From Rugosimonospora sp036494675 (GTDB taxonomy: Bacteria; Actinomycetota; Actinomycetes; Mycobacteriales; Micromonosporaceae), in assembly GCA_036494675.1 (NCBI GenBank), contig DASXOA010000059.1:1-64000 (forward strand): a stretch of 64,000 nucleotides of DNA, read 5' to 3'. The notes under the pieces are model-generated. The model was not told the origin of the DNA. It saw only the letters and a list, made by a program, of their open reading frames with translations, and made no database searches. This document shows, in pieces, positions 16,641 to 27,800 of the stretch. Numbering within the stretch: position 1 is the stretch's first letter; every line of letters starts with the position of its first letter. Both the position numbers and the translations under genes were made by a program.

Positions 16641-17924
16641 TCAGATCGCGATGGCCTGTATGCGCAGCCGCGACTGCACGAAGTCCCGCAGCGGCCAGGC
16701 GCCGATCCGGATGGTGCCGATCCACCGGCCGGGCCGCAGGCGCACGACCAGTTCGTCGAGAAGTTCCGCGGTCACCAGCGCAGCCGCGTCGGGCAACGCG
16801 ATCCACCCGGTCTGTGGCGTCGACTCGGGCATCGGACGTTGCGGCCCCGGTCGCCAGGGCGGTGTCAGGCCGCGCAGCGCGGTCTGGATCTCGGCCGCCC
16901 GCTCGGCCAGACCGACCGGCCGCCCGGCCGGCCCGTCGAACCGGAAGTCGGTGATCACATGCAGGTCGGGCCGGATGCCCTCGTGCCGCTCGCGCCACCG
17001 CGGCCCGGCCGGTGTCCGCAGCCCGGCCAGCAGGTCGGCCGCGGCGACGGCGGCGGCGTGGCGGACCGAGAAGTCGCCCGATGCCGTCAACTGCTTCGGG
17101 GTCGGAACCGACTCCGCCGCGTTCCGCGCCGCCGCGGTGAGATTCTCCAGCGCGGTCGGCAGAGCAAGCCCGGCGGCCAGGGCCTGAGGGGTCCGCAACG
17201 CCGGCCGGGAGCCCGCCGGTCCGGCCGATTCCGGGTCGCCCGCGAGGCGCTGGGGGTACTCGCCCCGGCCATGACGCGGCTCCGGCTGTGCTGACCCGAC
17301 CGCCGCTCGCAGCTGGTCGGCCAGCCCCTGTACGACCGCGGCGAGGTCGAGTCCGCCGTCACCGACCGCGCCGATCGGCCGGCCCGGGGCCATCCGCTGA
17401 ACCAGCTCGTCGAGCAGCCGGGTGACGATCGTGTAGGTCAGCCCCGGCACTGCCACGACCGTGCGGGCCGGCTCATGGCCGTCCAGATCGATGCCGTCCA
17501 GATCGATGCCGTCCGGGTCGGTGTCGTCCAGGTCGGTGTAGTCCAGCTTCAGCGGGCGGGGGGCCAGGCGACCGGCCCACTCGTGGACCGCGTCCGCGAT
17601 CGCGACCGGTCGGCCCGTCGCGTCGGACCGCGAGGCCAGCTGCCAGGCCGGGTCGGCCGTGGCACCGGGCGGGTCCGAACGGCCCGTGGTCAGCAGGTTC
17701 TCCAGATCGTGCCAGTGCTGCCGGCGCTGCGACGGCCACTCGTCGACGCCGGAGCGCCCCTGGGTGGTCAGCATCTGGACGGCGGCCGAGTACAGCCGCT
17801 CGTACCGTTCGGCCGCGGCCAGCCGCCGCAGGTCACCCTCGACGTTCGCCTCACCCGGCCGACCGTGCGTCCGGATTCTGTCGGCCTGGTCGCGCCAGAA
17901 ATCGTCGGCGGTGCCTCCGGCCAT
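16641..17924 (-). CDS. Hypothetical protein with internal duplication, toxin operon
   Basis: The protein is 427 residues; the ATG at 17924 lies 1 bp after the stop of the AbiEi-like gene. Two segments repeat: about residues 158-205 (VTRLLDELVQRMAPGRPIG) and 382-427 (VTAELLDELVVRLRPGRWIG), each followed by Gly, an aliphatic stretch and VQ. Between them lies an Ala-rich helical region. An acidic run (DPDGIDLDGIDLDG, about 135-150) is encoded by a short tandem repeat. There is no signal peptide or membrane helix. The family is not recognised. Its place between the antitoxin and the Cys-rich gene suggests a role in neutralising or handling the giant protein, but this is inference. Confidence 0.68.
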   Translation of the reverse strand: MAGGTADDFWRDQADRIRTHGRPGEANVEGDLRRLAAAERYERLYSAAVQMLTTQGRSGVDEWPSQRRQHWHDLENLLTTGRSDPPGATADPAWQLASRSDATGRPVAIADAVHEWAGRLAPRPLKLDYTDLDDTDPDGIDLDGIDLDGHEPARTVVAVPGLTYTIVTRLLDELVQRMAPGRPIGAVGDGGLDLAAVVQGLADQLRAAVGSAQPEPRHGRGEYPQRLAGDPESAGPAGSRPALRTPQALAAGLALPTALENLTAAARNAAESVPTPKQLTASGDFSVRHAAAVAAADLLAGLRTPAGPRWRERHEGIRPDLHVITDFRFDGPAGRPVGLAERAAEIQTALRGLTPPWRPGPQRPMPESTPQTGWIALPDAAALVTAELLDELVVRLRPGRWIGTIRIGAWPLRDFVQSRLRIQAIAI

Positions 17925-17925
17925 G

Positions 17926-18786
17926 TCAGCCTGCCGACCCGAGTCGATGCCTGCCCTCGCCGGCCGCGGACTCGCCGAGGGTTCCGGCGCCCGCCTCGCC
18001 GGTGGCCCCCGTGCCGGGCGCGACGCCAGACTGGGGCGCCGTCGCGCCGGTGACGCCGCCGGCATCGGGTGCGGTCCCGACCGCCGGCGCGAGCAGGGCG
18101 TCGAGGGCGCGCGCGTTGCGGGGCGACAGGGCCGCGTCGTCGAGATTGGGGAGGAACCAACCGGCGAACTCGGGACCGGTGGCCGGGAAGTAGAACTGGT
18201 CGGCGAGCAGGCTGAGGTCGCGGTGCAGGTCGGCCAGGTCGACCAGGTCCAGCCGGACGGCGTCGGTGATGATCCCGCGCAGTTCGAGGTGGTCGGTGCT
18301 GCTCCGGACCAGGTCGAGGATGGTCCGGTGCGCGATGGTCACCGGCAGTCCCTGGTGGACGGTCACGTCGTCCGTCCGCAACGTCCCCACCAGGACGCGG
18401 ACACCGCGTGGAGCGGGTAGCGGCTCCGGTGCCGTCAACGTGGCGCGGCCGGGGCTCGGGGCGCCGAGCCCCCAGGCGCGGGCGGCCGACTCGTGCGAGA
18501 TGACGGCGTCGGCGGTCAGGTCGGTACCCGCTCCGGGCCGCTCCCAGACGAAGCTGGTGGGGCGCAGCGCCAGCCAGGCCGCGTACGAGTAGGCGTAGCG
18601 GGGCGGCGTCGGGCTGCCGACGATCTCGAAGACATCCCAGTCCAGCTTGGTCAGCGCGCCTCGCCGGGACAGCTCCTCCCGATCGGCCCGGTCCACCCCG
18701 AGCCGCTCCATCTGCGCCGCCGTCACCAGCCCGCGCTGCCGGTCGGTGACCGAGGAAATCGCCTGAAAAGCCTGCTCAGCTGTCAT
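17926..18786 (-). CDS. AbiEi-family antitoxin-like protein (type IV toxin-antitoxin)
   Basis: The protein is 286 residues, with the ATG preceded by GAGGTGGGAG. The N-terminus carries the AbiEi winged-helix pattern: TDRQRGLVTAAQMERLGV, then LSRRGALTKLDWDVFEI. The middle domain has the family signature AVISHESAARAWGLG, a beta-rich segment with RGVRVLVGTL, and LPVTIAHRTILDL. The last 60 residues are Ala/Gly-rich. AbiEi proteins bind operator repeats to autorepress their operon and neutralise AbiEii nucleotidyltransferase toxins. The gene starts only 37 bp after the stop of the giant gene, which carries an AbiEii-type domain, so I infer they are cognate. The usual order in AbiE operons is antitoxin first; here it is reversed. 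Confidence 0.82.
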   Translation of the reverse strand: MTAEQAFQAISSVTDRQRGLVTAAQMERLGVDRADREELSRRGALTKLDWDVFEIVGSPTPPRYAYSYAAWLALRPTSFVWERPGAGTDLTADAVISHESAARAWGLGAPSPGRATLTAPEPLPAPRGVRVLVGTLRTDDVTVHQGLPVTIAHRTILDLVRSSTDHLELRGIITDAVRLDLVDLADLHRDLSLLADQFYFPATGPEFAGWFLPNLDDAALSPRNARALDALLAPAVGTAPDAGGVTGATAPQSGVAPGTGATGEAGAGTLGESAAGEGRHRLGSAG

Positions 18787-18823
18787 CTCCCACCTCGCGC
18801 TGCATGGTCGCACATCGCCACCA

Positions 18824-21800
18824 TCATGGCGATGCCTCCCCGGTCGACGGGCGCTGGGGTGTCTGTGGGTCGCTCGCTGGCGCGGTGGGTGCGCCGTTCG
18901 GGGCCGGTGCGGCCCTGCCGGCCACCGGTGCGGCGGGCGCTGCCGCCGATGCCCCGGGGGCTGCCCCCGGCCCGGTCGTCGCGGCCAGCCCGGTCGTCGA
19001 CAGGCCGGGCCGCGAGATGATCGATCCGGCCGGCCCCTGGGCGGTGGCATTGTCGGCGCCAGGAGTCGCCTCGATGATGGCCTCCGACAGAGCCCGGGCG
19101 GCGTGCCCCCAGGTGTACTGCCCGAGGACCGTCTTGATCTCGGCCGCCGCCGCCCGCCGCTCGTCGTAGTGGTCGCGCAGGTCTGTGACCGCCTGCGACC
19201 ACGCGTGCGCGCGATGGTCGCCGGCCAGTCCCGCGTCGCGGACAACGCTGGGTGCACCGAGGTGGGCCGGGAAGCGGTTGTCGTCGAGGAGGAACTGGCC
19301 GAAGCCGCTCTCCTCGTTGGCCAGCACGGGCAGCCCGTGCGCGGCCGCCTCAGCCCCGACGAGGCCGTAACCCTCGATCTTGGATGGCATGACGGCCGCG
19401 TGGGCCCACCGGTAGTCATCGAGCAGTTCGGCGCGGTCCGTGGTGTAGGCGCGCAGGTCGACGACGCCTCCGGCACCGACACGTTCGTCGACCAGTCGCT
19501 GCTGTTCCGCCAGATCGTCGGGCTTGATACCGCGGACCCTGAGCTGGACCGGTACTTCGTGGTCGTGTAGCTCGGTCACCGCGTTCACCAGATCGTCGTA
19601 CCCCTTGATCGCGTCGTCGGCGCGGCCGACGAACAGCAGATTGAAGGAGTCTCCGGCCGGGGGCTCACCCAGCTCGCCAAGAATCTCGACCCCGGGTATC
19701 AGCTCGTGGAAGCTCGGTGGCTGAGTCGAATCCGAGGCCAGCCGCATGGCCTCGTCGGTCAGCAACGGTCCGACCCCGACGGTCAGGTCCGAGTTGCGGA
19801 TCACGATAGCTTCCCGCCTGGCGTACTCGATGCCGCGTTCCGGCCAGCCCTGGACCTCGGCGTAGCGCTCCATCGGCATGTGCAGCACGTCGACCAGCGC
19901 GGCCGACGGGTACCTCCGGTTGCGGATCTCCATCGCCGCGCCACTGGAGAACCGCGAATGTCCGATCACGACGTCGAACGAGTCGCTGTTCACCGGCGGC
20001 AGTCCCGGGACGTCGACGCCACGGCGGGCGATGTTCAGCATCTGGACCCGCGGGGACTCGTCCGGGTTGGCCGGCACCGAGATGATCCTCGCGTCGCCGT
20101 GGGGTTCGGTCTCGCCGATCGTGAGGAGCGTGACCTCGGTGTTGTCCAGACCGGCCAGCGCCCTGGTGATCTCGCCGCTGGCGACGGGCAGACCTCCGAG
20201 TCCGGCCTCCCGGCCGCTGGCATGGGCCACCACCAGTACCCGCTGGCGGGATCCGAGTGTGGCCGCCTCACCGGCCGCCTGCTCCGACCCGGCCCACTCG
20301 CGCCGCTCGGGATCCCAGGTCCCGGACGCGGGATGCACCCGGTCCAGCAACGGGTCGAGGAATGCGCGGGCGGTCGGAAGCGCCTCGTCGATGGACCGGA
20401 ACGGCAGGCCCGGAGTGAGGTCCGCGTAGTTCTCGTAGCCTTCGCGCCACGCGCGGTTGGGCACGTAGAACTTGCTCGGCACCCGCAACGGCTCGCCTTC
20501 TCCGATCCGCCAGGTGAACTCCTCGTGCAGCATCGTCTGGACCGTGCGGGCGTCGAAGGACCCCCGCGTGGCGATCATCAGCGTGTCGACCATGTCCTGG
20601 ACCCGGTACGGCAGGTCCCCGGTCTGGCAGGACCACATGCCCTGCGACCGCGGCAGGCAGTCCCCGCACTTCGTCTGCTCGGTCTTGACGCCCTGCGTGT
20701 ACATGCCGGAGATCTTGTGGGCCAGCGTGTCGGTAAGCGAGATCACCCGCAGCGGGGGGTTCTCGTCCGGGTGCCCGGTGCTCAGGATGTGCTCCGGGAA
20801 CTCCACCATTTCGGCCGCGGCCCACAGCGGCCGGGTCCGGGGCGGCGACAGGTCCACGCTGACCTCGCCGACCTCACGACCGTCGAAGAACGCTGTGTGC
20901 TTGAGCCGGGCGCCGTGGCCGTGCTGGAGGTCGACGTCGTAGGTCAGCTCGAAGGTCAGGTGGTCACCCAGGTCCATGGCCAGGCCATCGTTGTAGCGCG
21001 CCACCATCTCGTCCCGCGAGGCGGGAACCAGGTTGAGCTCGTCTGCCTCGAGAGCGGCCGGGTCCATGCCGACCAGGTCGATGTCGCTGGTCGCCCGGCC
21101 GTCGGGCCAGCGGGCCAGCATGGTCTGGCCACCCTTGATCATCCACGCGTCGGGATGGCTGGAGAAGATCCGTGCCATCACCCGCTGGAGTACGAACTGC
21201 TGGAGCTCGGACTCGGCGGTCGTACCCCGCTGGTCGGCGAACTCCTCCACCCGTTCGTTGAGGTGCTGCCAGCGCTCCTGCTCCGGCGTGAGCGAGTCCG
21301 GTACGGGGCGGTCGCCGGGGAGTTCCGACCCGCTGTCGGGCGGGACGTCGTCGCTCGTTGCGTCAGCCCGCGCCCCGTCCTCCTGGTCGTGGGAGTCGAG
21401 CCGAGCCTGGTCGGTCTCGGCGGCGGCCCGAACCTCGGCCAGCATGGCGCGCTCATGCGCCGGCATCGCCTCGTCGGACCGGCCCGCCTCGGCGAGCACC
21501 CGCTCGACGTGTGCCCGCTGCTCCGGACCGAGCCGGTCCAGGACGAGTTGGCGGCGCTCCTGCGCTCCGGGCATGCCGTCGCGCAGCCCGAGATGGTCGA
21601 CCAGGGCCATGCTCGACCGCAGCGTGCGCTCGTGGGCCAACTCCTCTTCGGGCGTACGCGCGCCGTCTCCGGGCAGCCTGCCCAGGTCCCTGCCGAGCAC
21701 GCGCAGTTCCTGGATCCGGCCGGCGTCGTGCGGGCTGAGCCTGGTATCCGGCTCGAACTCGCCCGGACGCAGCGCGTCGGGTCGGTCGGCCGGCTCGCCG

Positions 21801-24800
21801 GCCAGGTAGCGGTCCCGGTCCTCGACGATCTCACCGATCTCGTGGGCCAGCGCCCGCTCCACCTGGTCCACTGGCAGCCGATCGGACAGCTGGATGACGT
21901 GCTCTCCGTCGTCGTGGTTGAGGTGCGACTCCGCGGCGGCGTCGACGTCGTTCCGCGCGACCTCCACCCGGACCGTGAACGAGTCGCCGTCGGGCAGGCC
22001 GACCTCGAACCGGCCGTCGTCGCGCGCGGACAGCGTGAGCCCGCCGTGACCGTCCACGACCTCCGTCATCGCGTCCGGTACCGCGCCCAGCAGATCGTTG
22101 CTGTGGTCCAGGCTCGGCTCCTCGCCGGACCCGTTGAAGTCGCCGCCCGGCACCGCCGAGGCGTGGATGACGTTGTCCGGGTCGGTACCGCCGTCAAGCA
22201 CGTCTCCGATGCGGCCGCGAGCCGGCGTTTCCGGGTCCGGCGGCTCCGGCGCACCCGGGTCGATCCTGCCCGCCAGTATGTCCGCTATCCGGCTTGAACC
22301 CGGCGCTCCCTGCTCGGCTCCTTCCGACAGCACGTCCTCGATGTAGCCGGGTCGCGGGGTGAAGTCGGCGTCGTCGGCGGCGCTCTGGTACCAGTTCGGC
22401 GGCTCGCTGTCGGCCGGCGGCATCTCGCCACCGTCATCGCTCTGGTACCAGTTCGGCGGCTCCCTGTCGGCCGGCGACATGTCGCCACCGTCATCGCTCT
22501 GGTACCAGTTCGGCAGCTCGCTGTCGGCCGGCGGCGTGCCCCCACCGTCATCGCCGCCACCGTCATCGCCGCCGCCGGTCTGCGGCTCGTCGTGCCCGGG
22601 ATCGCCGGGAAAGTGCACCCGGTCGGCCATCTCGGGCATCGTGGCACGCTGATTGATCTCCCACCGCATGGAGTCGATCTGGATGCGTAGCTGCAGATCG
22701 GGGTCGGGGGGCAGTTCGGCGTCCAGTTGCTCGAGTGAAAGCTGGGCGTCGTGGCTGGCAGGGGTGTCCAGCCTCACGTCGAAGACCTGACCACTGGCCG
22801 GATCGCGCCAGCTCATGTCGATGCCGGGTCGGTCGCCGGTCCAGCCGTCCAGGTGTACCGGTTCATAGCCTTGCTCCGCGAGCCCGTCGATGAGCTGCTG
22901 CGCACGCTCGGCGTACCCCGACTCGGGCAGGTCGATCCGGTACCGGAGACCGTTGCCGGCCTCGTGGGCGCTCTCGGCCAGCGACTGGTCCGGACCTGAA
23001 CGCTCGATCTCGTCGGCGAACCGCTGCTTGAAACCGTCCGGGTCGTGCCCCGGTCCCTGCACGTCGACGACCTGCTGACCGGTGAGCTGGTTGAGGTCAT
23101 GGGTGATGACCGACTCGTTGTGGGTGGACTCGTTGACCACCAGGTCGGCGTGCGCGTCCTGCTCGACGGTCAGCGTCCGGCCGCCGCCGAACCAGCCATG
23201 GGTGTTGACCACCTCCGCGGGGCCGGCGACCTGCCCATCGGAACCCGAAATGTCCGGCAGCACCTGCCGGCTGAGGTGGTACCCGTAGGCGATGTGCTCC
23301 GGCAGGTTCTCCGGCGTGATGACCTTGATACCCTTCCAGACCACCCGGTTGTCTGCCGCGTCCAGCAGCGTGCGCTTGCCGATCCACGTCGCGTCCGCTC
23401 CCCGGCCCAGCCCCGGATGCCAGCCGGCCTGGCTGACCTCGAACGGAGTCGGGTAGTGCTCGCTGCCGAACGGGAGGTTCCGGCGCGCCAGCACGGCGCC
23501 GACCGCATCGCTCTGCCACCGGAGGTCGGCCAGCAGGCTATCCGGGGTGCCGGTGCGGTACTTGGCCAGGATCGCGGGGCCGTCGATGCTGGTGTCGCCG
23601 CCCATCCACCGTTCCAGGTTGTCCGCGTCCCTGTCGACCGCCGACCGCTCCCGCGCCAGCCGATCGAAGATCGGATCCACCCGGTACTTCGTGCCGGGCT
23701 CCCAGTCGTAGCCGGCGCGGGCCCACGCGTACCCGCCGACCTCCGAGGACGCGAGCAACTCGATATGGCTGACCCCGGACTCGCGGTACCAGCCCTCCAT
23801 GTGCTCGTTGAACGCCCGGGCGAAGCCGCCACCCCGGGCACTCTCCGTGGTGATGCGTATCAGGGTGTGGTGCGCGACGAGATGACCGTCGGTCCGCGCG
23901 ACCTCGTACGTGAGGTGCCCCATCCGGCGTCCTCCACCGTCCACAATGGACAGATGCAGGGTGATGTTGCCTTGGCTCGTGTCGACCGGATTCTGGTAGT
24001 CCGGCCCCTCGACCCGTCCGCCACCGAAGGTACGGCCGGTCACCTGGTCGAGAACGTGCTGCCCGATCTCGGCCTTCCACGCCTGGGCCTCTTCCTGGCT
24101 GCGCGGGATCAGCTCGTCCAAGGTCGGCCGGCGACCCTCGCGCACCCACGGCGGATCCGACCAGATCTCGTCGTGCGTGGAATGGTCACGCCCGTCGTCC
24201 GGCACGTCGTGGTGCGGCGGCGCCGAGTCGTGCCCAGCCGAATCGTGCCCGGCCGGATCGCCAAGATGCCCGGCCGAATCGTGCGGATACCCGTCCGAGC
24301 GGACCGGATCGTGCCCGACGACGTGGCCCGGAGGCCGCCACCCGCCGGCCTCCTGCCCCGGGTCGTGCCCGGCGAAGGGGTCCGGCTCATGCTGTCCGGC
24401 GACGTGATCCGGGCGGGCTGACGGGGGTTCGGTATGCCACGCCGGCCCGGTCGTCGCGGACTCCGGGGGTCCATCGTAGGTCGGTGCCTCCGGCCACGAT
24501 CCGGCCCGACCCGACGGGCCTTCGACATCCTGGCCGAACGGCCCTTCGCCGTCCCGGCCCGACGGACCCTCGCCGCCCCGGCCCAACGGCCCGCCGCCGC
24601 CCCGACCCGACGGACCCTCGCCGCCCCGGCCCAACGGCCCGCCGCCGTCCCGACCCGACGGCCCCTCGACGTCCCGGGTGCCGATCGGGCGGCTCGGGTC
24701 GTGCAGGCGCGGCTCCGGCTGGTCCGACCAGCCGTAGCCGCGGACCTTCTCCCCGTCGATCTTGAAATCGCCGCGGCCCTTGAAGGGATGCCTGGCCTTG

Positions 24801-27800
24801 CTGTAGTCCTCGAGTCGGGACTGCATCTCCGCCTGATCGGTGATGCCCTCCTGATGCAGGGACACGATGTCCGAGGCCCGTTCCCAGGCGCGCCCGCGCT
24901 CACCCGGCGTGTCGAAGATGAACTTGAACCCGTGGTCCTGGACGAACCCGTACTGCCCCGGGTCCACGGCGAACGTCTGTCCCGCGATCTCCGGTCGCAG
25001 GTCCGCACTGGCCTCGTCGAAGACCGGCTGCATCCGGTCGTAGTCGGTGCGGAATTCGTCGAGGCTCACCCCGGTACCGGCGTAGTTCTTCTCGTACACG
25101 TCCGCGATCGCGCGGGGCAGGTCGAACCGGATGTGTGCCTGCATCGACGGCAGCAGGGCATCCATGATCCTGAGGCTCGGCAGCGGCCGCCAGTTGCCGC
25201 TGGCCTCCTCGGCGGCCTTGAAGGCGATCCGCCACGTGGGCTCGACGTCCTCGTGCCGCCCGTCCATCCACGCTTCGAGGTTCTCGCGGTACGTGGCGTG
25301 GAACGCGACGACCTCCTGCATCTTCATGATCGGATGCTCGTACCGGCCATCGTCGATCATCTGCAGTTCGTGCTCGGTCACGTGGTGGTACACCTTGGCG
25401 AACCAGTACTTGCCGTCGCCCTGCAACCCCTCGGCGAGCTCCGCCTGCTCCTGCGCGATGTCCGTGACCTCGTCATGCAGGCCCCGGTAAAGCTCGGCCT
25501 CGCCGTCCTGCCCGGTCGGTTCCGCGGCTCCGCCGTCGGATGGTTCCGAGCCGTGCTCGTCGCCCAGGTGCGCCTGGTGATCCGCGAGCTGCCGGGCCTC
25601 GACCGGGTTGGTCGGCATGACGCCGTCCCGGATGGGCACCAGGTCGAGCACCGGAACGTCGGACTGCCCGTCGACGTGGTCGTCGAACCGCTGCTCCGGC
25701 AGCATGACCTGGTCCGCCGCCAACTCCTCGGGATGCAGCGGGGTGTCGGCCGCCGGGTACTCGCCGAGGTGCGCCGCCGTCTCCGTCGGTACGACCGCGT
25801 CCCCGTGTCCCGGCTCGGTACCCGACGGGTCCTGAGGGCCGGGTACGGATGCGTCGCCGGCCGGGTCGTGGGCCTGCCTCGGATCGCCGGCGGGCGGGTC
25901 GGCGCGGTGGTCTCCCGGAGTACCGGCCGGGTCGGACCGGCTCAGGTCGGCGTCGGTGCGGCCCGTGACGCCCTGATCGCTGGCCTTCGGATCCGCGGGG
26001 CTGTGCTCCCGACCAGTCGGGTCATGTCCAGCCGGATCGTGGCCGGCCGGATCGTGGCCGGCCGGATCGTGGCCAGCCGGATCGTGGCCAGCCGGATCGT
26101 CGCCAGCCGGATCGTGTTCTGCAGGATCGTGGCCGGCCGGGTCATGACCGCTCGGATCGCGACCGGCCGGATCGTCGCTCACCGGGTCACGACCGGCGGG
26201 GTCGCGGTTCACCGGGTCACGGCTCACCGGATCGTGACCGGCCGGAGGCTGGTTCGTCGGATCGCCGTGCTCGCCGCTGTCGCCGCTATCGCCGCCGCCG
26301 CTGTCACCGCCACCGTCGTCGCTGTGGTCGCCGCCGTCGTCGCTGCCACTGCGGTCGCCGCCGCCGCTGCGGCCGCCACCGCCGCTGTGGCCGCCACCGC
26401 CAGGGCCAGCGCCGGCGCCGGACGAGTCCGCGGTCGACGGCGCCTCCGTCCGGGTCACGGCATCGGTGTGCGCCGGACCGGCCGTCGACCCGCCGTCCGA
26501 GTCCGCGTGGCTGGCACCCCCGCCGTGCCCGGCAGCGGCACCTGTACCGGAGTGCGTGCCCGGATCGGCGGTACCCACGCTGCCCACCGGCTGATCGGCC
26601 GTCGAACCCGGCTCGTCGGCCAACGAGCCCGGCTCGTCCATCGTCGGACCTGGCTCGTCCATCGTCGGACTCGGCTCGTCGATCGCGACCCGGCCGTCGC
26701 CGCCGCGACCGCCGCCGCCCTCGGCACCGACCCTGCCGTCGCCAATCCCGCCGACCTTGCCGTCGAACACCCTCTGGAGGTCGACGGGGCCGTGCTGGAA
26801 GCCCATCATCCCGCCGAACGCCATGCTGCTGTTCATGTCCGCGGCCCAGTCGACGTTCTGCCCCATCGCCGTCTTGATGCCGTCGACCGCGGCGGTACCC
26901 CCGACCATCGACGCCATCGAGCCGATGATGCCGTGCCCCAGGACGTTGCCCAGCGGCCCGCCGAAGGCCCCGATCGCCGCCCCGGAGAGCGCCTGCTCGC
27001 TCATGGACACGATGCTGAGCTGGGGGTGGTGGCCCTCCAGCGCCTGCAGCGCGGTGAAGCCGAGGGTGGTCTTCAGCTGGAACTCGACGAATCCCTTCGC
27101 GCCACCCACGGCGGCGTGGAACGCACCCTGGCCGACCTCCTTGAACGCCTCCTTGGTGGTCACCTCCGACAGCGCCTTCTGGTACGCCATCTCCCGGGCC
27201 TGGTTCACCGCCGCCTTGCCGGCGGCCCGCTCGGCGAGAGTGTCCGTCAGACCCTTGTCCGCCACCTTGCCGAGCGTCTTGAACAGCCCGCCCTCCAGCG
27301 CCTCCTTGGCTTCCGTCGCGGCCACCCGCTCGGCGATGCTCCGCGCGGCGATGCCCTTGAGGCTGAGCCGTTCGGCGATGTACTTGGCCGGGTTCAGCAC
27401 GAGCTTCTGGCCGACGACCTTGCCGAAGTTGGTGGCGGCCTGCCTGATCCCCGTCGAGCCGGCGTCGGTGAGCGCCGCGTCGCCGGCATCGGTCAGCGCG
27501 GCGTCACCGGCATCGGTCAGCGCCGCATCACCCGCATCGGTCAGCGCAGACTTGCCGGCGTCGGTGAGCAGGCTGTCCCCCGCGTCGGTCAGCGCGGACT
27601 TGCCGGCGTCGGTGAGCAGACTGTCCCCGGCGTCGGTGAGGGCGGACTTGCCGGCGTCGGTGAGCAGACTGTCCCCCGCGTCGGTGAGCGCGGACTTGCC
27701 GGCGTCGGTCAGCACGCTCTCGCCGCCGTCCTTCAGGAACGTCGGCAGTGCCTTCTCACCGAGGAACTTGGCGAAGTTGGCGACAACCTCGGTGAACCTG

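Noticed and set aside
21830..21880. HExxH-like metallopeptidase motif in the giant protein (LAHEIGEI).
   Set aside because: The second His is missing (Glu at that place) and no third ligand is apparent, so I do not call a peptidase.
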